Shown piece by piece: positions 23,252-32,967 of a stretch of 64,000 bases of DNA (the first letter of the stretch is position 1; each line of letters begins with the position of its first letter). Under the pieces are notes generated by a model that was not told where the DNA came from, did not search any database, and saw nothing but the letters and a program-made list of their open reading frames with translations. Made by a program: the position numbers and the translations under genes. The DNA comes from Pisolithus tinctorius (taxonomy: Eukaryota; Basidiomycota; Agaricomycetes; Boletales; Pisolithaceae), in the NCBI GenBank assembly GCA_024663395.1, contig JANFAH010000004.1:3720001-3784000 (forward strand). Reading direction: 5' to 3'.

Positions 23252-24291
23252 ACTCAGCCTCAGCCATGTCCTCATCCTCCCCCTTGGTCTCCTCCTCTTC
23301 ATCCTCACCATGGGTTTTCAGCCACTCAGCCTCCTCGCACAGCTCATCAGAGTCGAGCTCAGAAGAGCCTGAATCCGAGGGGGACACTGCCATTCCAAAG
23401 CTGTACAATTCATCGATTAGTGACTTGAGGGCATTGGCAATACAGCCTGAATTTTCAACCATGGCCTCTTGGAGCTTGAAGAGACCTGCCAGGTTGTTGG
23501 CTATCATTCCCATGGTGTTGATCAGCCACTCAAGCTTCTCTTCTAAGCCCAAGGAGCACACTGTGCTGGCCTCCTTCACCCTGCTCCCACCAGCCTCAGG
23601 TTTGTCGAGGTCCAAGACCTCAGTTGGCCTTGCACTTGTTTTCACCTGTTTCTGTGTACTGGGCCCAGCTTCAGCATTTTCCTTGTTGACTTTCCTCTTC
23701 TTGCCTTTGACAGCCTTGGGACTGGCCTTGGCATCCTTCCTGTCCCCAGGCCAGTGACACTTGCCTTTCAATTGATTGCATTGCACACAGGCAATGCACT
23801 TCTTGTTACTGTCTATGATGAACTTGCAGATGGTTTTGGCCCAGGCACAGCAAGTACAACTAAAGGGGTTGTCAAGGGGAATATGCACAAAGTTAAAAAG
23901 CCACTCACCCAGGGTCCATGACCACTTTCTTCACCTCCCCCCCAGCCTCATCACTGGCCTCAGCCTTACATTTTTGCTTGGCCTCCTTCTCCTCCTTGGC
24001 TCTGCACTTCTCCTCCTCCTCGCATGCCCTCTCCTCTTTGGCCTCCCATGCTGCCCTCTCAGCTTTGGCCTTCTCTCTCTCTGCCCTCTTGGCCTCAAGC
24101 TGAGCCTGTTCTTCCTGCCAGGCTTGCTCAGCCACCTTTCATCTCTTCCTCTCCTTTGCCTTTGCTCTCATCACCTCCTCTTCATCATCAGTGTCATATC
24201 TGATGTTGTCATCAGGGACTTGGGCCCAGTTGATGATGACTCAGCCTTCGTTGTTGTTGTCAGTGGTGATGATCGGTCTTGGATTGGACAT
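23252..24291 (-). pseudogene. F1 antisense gene: charged coiled coil plus cysteine cluster, one intron
   Basis: The start is ATG at 24291 (MSNPRPIITTDNNNEG). A long Glu/Lys/Ala-rich coiled coil follows, interrupted by TGAs at 24241-24243 and 24139-24141. The first exon ends at VVMDPG. An intron of 49 nt (23908-23860, GTGAGT...TTTAG) joins in frame to a cysteine cluster (CTCCAWAKTIC, then CVQCNQLKGKC), basic residues, and an acidic C-terminus ending near 23252. It resembles proteins that I recall as abundant in mushroom-forming fungi. It lies antisense between the chromodomain and the 3' LTR of F1, so it is part of the retroelement, not a host gene. The cysteine layout suggests nucleic-acid or zinc binding; this is inference. 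Confidence 0.75.
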
Positions 24292-24398
24292 GATGAAGAA
24301 AATGTGAATGAAAGCTGCAAAGGGCTTAGCAGGCCACAAGTATCAATTTTTTGAACTCAGCCCACCACTCTCACAGGGGTCTCATGGGTTCAACCCCT

Positions 24399-24411
24399 AA
24401 GAGGGGGATAC
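24399..24411 (+). promoter_or_regulatory. F1 polypurine tract
   Basis: AAGAGGGGGATAC directly precedes the 3' LTR start TGTCATAGG, the expected position of the plus-strand primer. Confidence 0.7.
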
Positions 24412-24937
24412 TGTCATAGGCATGCCTTGACCCTGGCCAGACTTGGCCTTGCATCCATTCAGTCCAGCCTCAGCCTCATCAACCACCTACCCCCAGTTAG
24501 TCTAGTGTGGTTGACACTGCTTTGCAGTGCCTGTCATTTTGGTTGAATCCTGCCCAGTCCTGTCCCCAGTCCACCTGTCCCAGTCTCCATTGTCTTTGTC
24601 ATACCTTACTAATACTTGTCTTACCAATCTTCTTAGCAATCTTTGCAAGACTGGCATTATCAGTCTCTGTACTATAGTTGTCTCTAGTATATAAACTTGT
24701 AGATACTCAGCCTGTACTCCTCAGTCTGAAATCAACTAAGTTTACTCTGATAACCCCATCTCAGCCTAGGACTTGGACTGAGACCCATGCAAGGGAATAG
24801 TGCTGCATCCTCAGTCACTAAGTCCAAACAGTCCACCCCCCCTGTACCTTTGTCTTTCCTCCTGACCCTGACCCCTCGGCCTTGCACCCACTTTGGTCTC
24901 CAGTCCAGCCTCAACCTGGACAACCATGAACTTAACA
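24412..24937 (+). repeat. F1 3' LTR
   Basis: 526 bp, ends TGTCATAGG...CTTAACA, followed by TTTTC (24938-24942), which matches the left flank of the element. Differences from the 5' LTR are mainly transitions. Confidence 0.82.
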
Positions 24938-24942
24938 TTTTC

Positions 24943-25616
24943 TAGTTTTACCAAACAGACCTGGTTCAGGTTTATAAATAGGGACTCCTCTGACTGTGCC
25001 CTTTCTTTCCCTTCTATAAAGTCCTCTTGTCTCAACAGGGTGTCCAGCCTGCCCATTGTGACTCTGGGTTTGTGAACAATAATACAGTTAAACTGACTAA
25101 AGTACTGCACCCATCATGCCTGGCATGGTTGAAGCTTTTGTGTGGTCATGAACCACTTGAGGTTGTAGTGATCCATCCAAATCTCAAACTGGCATGGGGT
25201 AGCCTCAAGGTGATGATGCCACTGCTCTAGCACATGGATAATGGCCAGCATTTCTTTGTCATGAACCATATAATTAAGCTCAGCTGCAGATAGAGAGTGA
25301 CTGGAGTAGGCAATGGGTCTCTAAAGACCATTGTCACATTCTACCAAGAGCACTGCTCCAGTGGCATAGTCTGAAGCATCCATCTCTAAGCAGAACCTCT
25401 GATCCTGATTGGGGAACATAAGGATAGGGGCAGTAGTGAAGGCTTCCTTTAGTGTATCAAATGCCACTTGACACTTGTCATCCCAAATGAATGGAAGGTC
25501 TTTCTTCATGAGGTTATTTAGGGGTTTTGCAATCTGTGCAGAGTCCTTAATGAAGCATTGGTAAAAGTTTGCTAGGCCAAGAAAGCTGTGAACTCTGCAA
25601 ACATTTGTAGGTATGG
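24943..25616 (-). pseudogene. M1 RT C-terminus and RNase H
   Basis: Minus-strand continuation of M1 RT after the family-B insertion. It starts at PTNVCRVHSFLGLANFY (25612 down), passes RNase H with EMDASDYATGAVL (catalytic D kept), and runs to the FNCIIVHKPRVTMGR segment near 25080 that precedes integrase. The frame is cut by F1 at 24943 and resumes at 1798. TGA stops occur near 25321 and 25113. Confidence 0.87.
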
Positions 25617-27427
25617 TGTCACACACCAAAGGTGTTTGGTGAGGTGGACATGGATGCAGCTGGTGAATGGAGATGAAGACCATAGCCCTCATGTGAAGAA
25701 GGACAGCCAGAAATGCCAGCAGTCATCCCTCACACAAGAATGAGTTGTCAATGCCAAAGAAAAAGGAAGGAAGCAAGTTAAGTGCCAATAAAAAATTCTT
25801 AAGCACCTGTGTATGGCATTCCAGTTTTCAACATATCTCCACCAATTCTGCAGATACTGACACCATTCCCACACTCGCTTGTAGTGCTCAGCCATGTGAT
25901 CCTACCTTCCAAAGTTGGAAAGGATTTGTGCACTCCACATGTTTCTACAGCACTCCCTCCAAAAGATGCTCATTTCACTAATTCTTCTGATATGGCTGCC
26001 TCCACATCAATCATTTCACTTGTCCCCTTTGCCAGGGACCATGGCTATGTATATCTACCAGGAGTTCCTACCAGCTTCTGTCCTGAAGCATCCTGGTACA
26101 TCCCATCCTCATCTGCCCCCTCTCAGCCCATCCAGCTTGGACAGCACATTCTTTTTGTCAGTATGACCTCTAGGAGGACATTCTTTGGTTGCCTCAGGTC
26201 TGTCATTCACTTGGAAAGGTCTTATGTGGTCATTTCAGTCTCTCCAGTCCAAGAAGCATATGGATCCTTCCTCCCTGCTCCCTGCAACATCTTCATACCA
26301 GTCTCATCCATCATTCTTCCAAAATTGTGACAGCTACAGTATAATATACTGTTCTCCACTCTCCCTGATCACATCCATGATGAGTATGATGCACATCTTG
26401 CCTCCTTATTGCAAGATACAGCAGAAGATGCTCCCCCTTCATCCTCTCTTCCAACAGAGCCTCATTCATGAAGTTTTTACTTGCTTCACTGAGAGGACAG
26501 TTAGGGGGGGAAAGTTGTGATCCCCTATGCTCCTGTCACCCCACAGACCCCCAAAGCTTGACCCCTGTTGACATCTGACTCACCCTGTCCACTTTTGGAT
26601 GTACTATATTGGCATCAGATCAGTGCTGCCTCTCTGTCATCCCACTTTGGCCCAGAAGTGATCCCTTTGAGATGTGACATGCACAGCCTGCCCCTAATGT
26701 GATCCCAGTGTGCTTTCCCAGTTTCTGACTTTACTTGACTCATACTTTGACATTCTGATTGTCTTTGACTCACCTATTGCCAATACTTACCAATCTTTTG
26801 ACCTTGCTTACTGATTCTTCACTTTTTGGCTTACTTATCCTTATCAATGCTCACCAATGCTTTCTAAGATGATTACCCATCACTTACATTTCCTTACTCA
26901 TCAGTTACCAATCATGTACCAAGTGTTTGCACCTTGTTTTCCTTAGGCAATGCCCCTGTACTGTATATAAATCACTGTACTTAGGTAGCTGAATAAGAAG
27001 ACATCAGAGAGCCCCTCTTGCTCACATTTTATCATCACTCAGTAAATCATTCAGCAGCTTTGATAGTTGAGACTTTATTAAGGGTCTAGCTATTGTCTAC
27101 TTTCTTGTCATTGTCTATCATCAATATACTTCACTCCAAGTCCTCCCTGAGCTCAGTGCAGCTCAGAGCATTGAATTAAGTTGTCATCCATCCTTCTGTA
27201 GGCTGACAGCAGTCTACCCTATTGCTTTCCATTGCATTCTTGCTCCCTCTTTGTCAGGAGCACCCTCAACCCTCAGCACTCATCTTTGAGTGTTGTAGCT
27301 TGCAAAAACCCTCCCAAATCAAAGGTTCTACCATCTAGGTACCACATAGGCACACCACCACTTGCTCTTATCATCTTTTGTGTTGGTTTTGGTTGGTTTC
27401 CACCACTGAACCACACTTTGACTCACA
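25617..27427 (+). mobile_element. Family B, copy 3, inserted in M1 RT
   Basis: 1,811 bp, TGTCACACACCAAAGG...GACTCACA, with ATGG on both sides (25613-25616 and 27428-27431). This is the cleanest full-length copy and sets the size of the family. It carries TATATAAA near 26963. Removing it restores the RT frame of M1 at the AVQDWP region. Confidence 0.82.
25992..26471 (+). pseudogene. Conserved 159-codon ORF of family B, copy 3
   Basis: ATG 25992 to the terminal stop 26469-26471 is again exactly 159 codons. One internal TGA (26328-26330) matches the position of the copy-1 TGA. The sequence diverges from the others (MAASTSIISLVPFARDHGY) but keeps YLPGVPTSFCPEASW and RSYVVISVSP. Confidence 0.5.
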
Positions 27428-27431
27428 ATGG

Positions 27432-28319
27432 GCCAATCTTGCACAGCAGAGATCTTGGCAGGGTCCATATGTACTCCATTAACACCAACAATCATTCCTA
27501 GAAGTCCACCTCTTGTTGCCTGAAGATACATTTCTGGGGTTTGACAAACAAGTCATTCAACTTCAGCCTTCTAAGTACCTCCAACATGATCTTGTCATGT
27601 TCCTCCTGATTGTCCATTTTTGTAAATATCATTAGGTCATCAATGTAGACAACAAGCACATCTTCCATACCACCAAAGATGTTGTTTATCATGTTCTGGA
27701 ATGTGGCAGGCAAGTTACAAAGCCTGAAGAACATGACCAGGGGCTTGAAAGCACCACAATGGCATATAAAAGCAGCTTTCCACTTGTCACCTTCTTTGAT
27801 CCTAATGTTGTTGTACCCCCAATGAAGATCCATCTTCATGAAGAGTTTGCAACCTTTCAACTTGTCAACAAGCTGAGATATTAAAGGGAGAGGATATGAG
27901 TTTTTCACAGTGTGCTCATTTAAATAGTGGTAGACCTGGACCATGCACTTTTTGCCATCCTTTTTAGGAATGAAGAACATGGGAGAGGTCTGCAGGGATT
28001 TGCTAGGCCAAATATAACCTTTCTTGAGCTGACCATCAACAAAGTCACTGACTTCTTGCTGCTCATCAGGGGAGAGAGGGATCAACCTTCCCTTCTTCAG
28101 CACAAATGACTCCTTCAGTTCTATGGCATGGTCCCAAGGTTTCCCAAGTGGCATGCACTCAGATTCCTTTTCCGAAAAGACTGATAAATATTCATGGTAT
28201 GCCTTTGGAACAAGTTCCTCAGGGGTTTTATCGGTCTTAGGTTTGTCTGTTCCTAGATTTCAAATCCAGGATACATAAGAGTCCATGGCTTCTCTTTTGA
28301 GCTTTTCCACCTTATGTAT
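27432..28319 (-). pseudogene. M1 reverse transcriptase
   Basis: Open from 28154 to about 27498 on the minus strand, then on to the insertion point. Visible RT blocks are the N-terminal PLSPDEQQEVSDFV, FIPKKDGKK, the palm block FMKMDLHWGYNNIRI, MFFRLCNLPATF (relatives have MFFGL) and the catalytic YIDDLMIF. Upstream, the segment to 28319 is interrupted by stops. Decay is moderate, with substitutions rather than indels. Confidence 0.9.
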
Positions 28320-28343
28320 GAATGAGGATTTTGGTGCCAGCTG

Positions 28344-28736
28344 TCAGCATCTAGCTGGGCACCTTCCCAATCTAACCTTGCCAGTTTTCCAATCTATCAG
28401 TGGGTTGTGCTGATGTAACCAGGTATGTCCCAAGATCATGGTACAACCTCCTAGATCAGTTATCTTGGCAAGAAGTTCCTCATGATGGTCAAGGTAGGAA
28501 ACTCTAAGGTGAGCCTGATGCATAATCCTTCCAGTAGAATTAGGCAAGCCATTGACATTAAATATGTCTACTGCTCTTGGCAATGCTATCTTTGGAATCT
28601 GGTTCCTTTTGACAAAGTCCTTATCTATAAATACTCTGGTAGCACCACTGTCAAGCAGTGTGTTGACCTTGAATACCAAACTGGCATTCATTTGCAAAAC
28701 CAAAGGGACTTCCACAGAATCTTTCAAGTTCAGCAT
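28344..28736 (-). pseudogene. M1 aspartic protease
   Basis: Contains LLDSGATRVFIDKDFV, the retropepsin active site with DSG intact, and MILGHTWLHQHNPLIDW, the usual C-terminal block. It lies in the same frame as gag and RT. Confidence 0.85.
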
Positions 28737-28794
28737 GCATCAGGTTTCAGACCATATGGAGGTCTTTGCACTACTACCTTCCAGATCCAGGAGA

Positions 28795-29142
28795 TCAAAA
28801 GAAACATTTTTTTTGTTTTTGGTTGCAAGCAGAATTAAGCAGGCATGGTTTTACATCTGGCCCCAAGCCCTTTTGGGACTCCACTTCAGATGATGTAAAA
28901 GTAGGAGAAGGAGAAACAGATTCTGAACCATTAAATAACTCCTGTGGTTCTTTGACATTGACAAAGGAGAAACAATTGAAAGAAACTACTGGTACACTAT
29001 TTTTGGTGTTTTCATTTTCTGTTTTTATATTTTCTTTTGTATTTTTAAGCCTGTAAGTAGAGAAAAATCTGTAAGTAAAAGAGGAGGAAGAAGAATCAGG
29101 AACAAACATCTGTACACTAGAGTCTGCAGGACCTGATTTCAC
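28795..29142 (-). other. M1 gag-protease linker
   Basis: An open 115-codon stretch in another frame between gag and protease. It is Ser-rich at the start and Asn/Lys/Thr-rich afterwards, with no motif. A one-base shift near 29140 would join it to gag, so it probably is the linker of the original polyprotein. Confidence 0.4.
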
Positions 29143-30134
29143 TGCAGCTCTGATGCTTTTAACTGGTTGATATGAGTGATGATCTGCTTGAAGCTCATCC
29201 CCTCCATCACTTTCAGGTGGGGGTTGGGTCCAGTGTCAGTACTTACAGCCCTGACAGGGTGTCCTTGTGGTTGTGCCTGTTTAGGGCACTTGCTGTGATA
29301 GTGACCCTTCAGGCCACATCCAAAACAGGTTATATGGGACTTGTCCTTAGGGGGTCCCTTCCCCTTTCCTTGCCACTGGGTGGTGCCTATATCCATAGGG
29401 GTGCCAGCCCTGGGCTGCATTCCTGTGGCAGAAAAGCCATGAGGTTGGTTTTGAGGCCATACCCTTGAAGAGGAGGCTGTCATATAGCAGTGGTTTTCAA
29501 AATTGCCAGCCACCAGCTGGAGTTCTGTCATGTATTCCTTGTGGGTGTCTTTTCTTTTCCCCAGATGGTGCATGAGGTGGAGCACCTCAGGGTTTATTGC
29601 CTGTTCAAGGCACAGGATGGCCAAGTCATCAGAAGTGCTCGCCCTAAGCTTCCAACTGTCAAATTCTGCCAAGAAGGCATCCATTCAAGACTGTCCTTGC
29701 CTCACTTTCTGCATCTTCTTCTGGGCCCAATCCCCATTGTTCATGGGCCAGAAGCAGGAGTTGAGGTTGGCCACCACTTCATCAATTGTTGGCCAGTTTC
29801 CATTTGCCAAGTGGAAATCCAACTTGGCCTGAGCATAGTTGCCAGCAATCAGACCAGTCATCTGGGTCCAGAATGCCATGCAGTCCTGACTTGTATAGTG
29901 GTGGACAGCTGCTTTACAGAAGGCCCTCATCTTGATGACCCATTCCTCATATTTTGCCACGGATCCATCAAAGGTTCCAGGCTCAGCTACACCCCTTTTC
30001 ATGGGGTCAAAGTTGTTGGTTTGTGCCAGAGCTGGTGTGGGTATATGTTGTTACATGGCTTGTGCCATTGCTGCTGCCATTGCCTGTACCATAGCATAAT
30101 CAACCTGCAGCAGCTGGAGCTGGTTGGGGTCCAT
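29139..30134 (-). pseudogene. M1 gag
   Basis: ATG at 30134 (MDPNQLQLLQVDYAMVQ). A Met/Ala/Gln-rich N-terminus precedes the gag domain (PGTFDGSVAKYEEWVIKM, 29960 down). A TGA near 29685 interrupts it, and the frame continues to a zinc knuckle CFGCGLKGHYHSKCP (C-X2-C-X4-H-X4-C, about 29320). Another stop lies near 30055. Confidence 0.87.
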
Positions 30135-31295
30135 TTCTACTAGTTAGTGGGACCAGGTGATGAAGGGGGTGGCAGATGGAATGACAGTTCTGAAGACTGT
30201 AAGGGATGTTGAAGACAACCCTGAGTTTGTTCAGGTTGGGGGAGGGCAAAGGAGAGGAGTAAACAAGCTCTGGAGTTACCTCACAGAATTGCTCAAGAGG
30301 GGGAAGGGGAGGGGGGGTGAGCTGGGACAGTGAGTGTGAAAGGCACAGAGTAGAGAGTTCCCTTTTGTAAGGGAGGAACCTAAGAGGGAGACAAAGCTCA
30401 ACCTCTTCCTTCTTGATGGCAGGAATGGTGGTAAAGTAAAAGTATTGTAGGTGTACTACTTGCTGATGATGTTCAAGACCACTAAACACATAGTCTGTTC
30501 ACTATTGCACACCTGATCAACCTCCTAGAGATAGGGAGGGACCAGCCTGGCACACTGAGCAAACTATGGTGGATGCAAGAACATTGACTATGGGTCTACC
30601 TCTGCTGCCATGTGGGAACTATGACTATGTATGGCTCAGCTGCTTTGGACCTTGCAGGCCCTCTTGATCAAGTGTTGCCCTACATTCACTGAGCTTGACC
30701 TTGGGATCATGTATGTACATAATGTAAAACTCCCTAAGACATTTGCCCAACTGGCTCTGTCACTTGGGCACTCTCAGTCACACTGATGGAGGCAAAAAGA
30801 AACTACAGGTAGAACTGCCCACTATGAGTATCATACTGCTGTTGACCCTTGGCACCAGGTATGAAGGGATAGGGGAGAAGTTGTAATCTAGTTTGAGTGA
30901 AGCAACCAAAGACATGAGTCTTCTCAGCTATCACTTCAAACCAGAGAGTATGTGAGTGGAACCTGTTGATTGAGGGACAAGCTCAAAATGAACTAGATTA
31001 GAGAAGCTGGCTATGACAAACAATGGGACTTATATACTGCCTTACTGTTTGTATGTACTGCCACAAGAGAACATTCAAGAAAGAAGTAAACAAAAGAGAA
31101 AACTATGCTATTGGATGAATGCAAACATGTGGTGTCAGTGAGGTATGGCCTTACTAAGTATCATGTAAGCATGGAAGAGTAAGCAAAGGAAAAGTCTGAG
31201 ATGACTAAGCATCCCTGAAGCGCAACCCTAACCAGAGAATGGATATATATAGGCAACTAGGAAACATGGGAGTGAAAAGTCTACCAGTTGTTATG
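30135..31295 (-). repeat. M1 5' LTR and leader
   Basis: 31154-31295 matches the 3' LTR segment at 131-270, and the whole stretch precedes gag, so it must contain the 5' LTR and untranslated leader. I could not place the inner LTR end or the primer-binding site. No ORF of interest. Confidence 0.55.
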
Positions 31296-31299
31296 AGGT

Positions 31300-32918
31300 G
31301 AGCATGTCAATGGTTCTTAGCACCTGTGTACAGCATTCTGATTTTCATCATATCTCCACCATTTCCAAAGATATTGACTCCATTCTCACACTTGCTTAAA
31401 GTGCTCAGCCATGCAATTCTGTCTTCCAAATTTGGAGAGGATCCTTGCACCCTACACATTTCTACAGCACTCCATCCATCAGATGCTCATTTCACTAAGT
31501 CCATCAGAAATGGCCACCTCTTCATTGATCATCTTGCTTGTCACATTTGCCAGAGACAGTGGCTATGTATATCTGCCAGGCATTCCCACCAGCTTCCATC
31601 CTGAAGCCCCCTGGTTCATCCTGTTGTTGTCAGCCCCATCCTGTCCCATGCAGCTTGGTCAGCATGTTCTCCTTGTCAGTATGACTTCCAGAATGACATT
31701 CTTTGGTTGCCTCAGGTCTGTCACTTGGTTAGAAAGGTCTTATGTGGTTGTTTTGGTCTCCCCACTTGATGAAGCATAAGGATTGTTCCTCCCTGCTCCC
31801 TGCTCCATCTTTATTCCAATCTTGTCCATCATTCTCCCCACATTGTGACAGCTGCAGCATAGTCTACTGTTCTCCAGCCTCCCTGATCACATCCATGATG
31901 AGTATGATGTGCATCTTGCCTTCTTACTGCAAGATCCAGCAGAAGACATCCCTCCTTCTCCCTCTCCTCCACCAGAGCCCCATTTGTGAAGTATTTATTG
32001 ACTTCACTGAGAGGATGAAAGGGTGGGAGATGTGATCACCTATGCTCCCATTGCCCCACAGACCCCCAATGCCCTAGCCCTTTGACACCTGACTCATGCC
32101 CTTCAATTCTGGAATTAATACTTCCCTATCTGGAAACACCATCCATCTGTCATGCCATCTTTGGATCTAGAGATGTCTCTGCTGAGATCTGACTTGCATC
32201 ACCACCCCCTAATGTGATATCAGTCTGCTTACTCAGTTTCTGCCATTATTTGACTCATTCAGTGATATTTTGACTGTCCTTGACTCATTTATTGCCAATA
32301 CTTACCAATCCCCCTTGCTTGCTTACTTCTCATTTCTCACTTACTCATCATGATTACTCAGTCCTTACTCATTACTTACCAAGTGCTTATGCCTTGTTTG
32401 TCATAAGCTGTGCTCCCCCCCACAGTATATAAACCCCCACGTACTCAGCTACAACCAAGTGAATCAGAAGTCACTCACCAGTCAGTTCAGTTCAGCTCAG
32501 ACATAACTTGTCATCAACAGTTGAGGCTCCATGAAGGGGTCTATCTGTCATCATTCATATCCTTGGTAGTTGAGGCTCATTCAGAAGGGTCTATCTACCA
32601 CCATTCTTTATCTGAAGTATCATCTGTGCTTAGTCATTCCTCCACTCCTGTGTAACTCATCACTGATTTGTGCCAGGAGCACATCCCATTGAAGCTCATC
32701 AGTCTATTCAGCATCCCCCTCTCAGTCAGCATCCATTCATCTTCTCCTGTGTAACTTGTTCACAACTTGCACTAGGAGCACCTACTATTGAAGTTCTCCC
32801 CCACATTAGATCTTTTTGCACTCCAGGTTCCACAGAGGCAAGCCACTGCTTGCTCTTATTTGTCTTTTGTGTTGGTTTTGGTTGGTTTCCACCCCTTTCC
32901 ACACTTTGACTCACATCC
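31300..32918 (+). mobile_element. Family B, copy 4, left end missing
   Basis: It aligns with family B from about the TTCTTAGCACC region to the intact right end GACTCACA at 32918, and includes TATATAAAC near 32424. The left part (about 190 bp) is replaced by M1, suggesting that M1 inserted into this copy. Confidence 0.7.
31510..31989 (+). pseudogene. Conserved 159-codon ORF of family B, copy 4
   Basis: ATG 31510 to the stop at 31987-31989 is exactly 159 codons. It is interrupted by TAA (31777-31779, in the VDEAYG block) and by a TGA near 31846. Confidence 0.5.
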
Positions 32919-32967
32919 ATAGTAAGATGTACTGCTGTTGTAACATAAAGATGGGCCCTTCAATATA

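Larger units (their letters stand above)
1799..24937 (+). mobile_element. F1: plus-strand Ty3/gypsy chromovirus inserted in M1
   Basis: F1 is bounded by LTRs 1799-2314 and 24412-24937 and flanked by TTTTC on both sides (1794-1798 and 24938-24942), a 5-bp target-site duplication. The order is 5' LTR, gag, protease, RT, RNase H, (integrase missing), chromodomain, an antisense ORF, polypurine tract, 3' LTR. Nested inside are a solo LTR of family A, a family-B element containing a family-C solo LTR, a truncated family-B copy, and a reversed family-A LTR that contains the whole of element D. F1's own sequence is about 6.5 kb. It is CpG-poor, and the pol stops are TGA only. Confidence 0.88.
1..31295 (-). 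mobile_element. M1: minus-strand Ty3/gypsy chromovirus, heavily nested and decayed
   Basis: Read on the minus strand, the order is 5' LTR region (31295 down), gag (30134), protease (28736), reverse transcriptase (28154), RNase H, integrase (1680), chromodomain (about 510), polypurine tract and 3' LTR (270 down, leaving the window). This is the Ty3/gypsy order with a C-terminal chromodomain. It is interrupted by a family-B element (25617-27427) and by gypsy element F1 (1799-24937). With these removed, the pol reading frame rejoins at both places. Base composition is CpG-poor, and the premature stops I checked are TGA where relatives have arginine codons. Own length is about 6.3 kb within the window. 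Confidence 0.88.

Noticed and set aside
23125..24354. Plus-strand ORFs over the F1 antisense gene
   Set aside because: Low-complexity Ser/Leu-rich shadows of the Glu/Lys-rich coiled coil; the minus strand has start, intron and cysteine motif.
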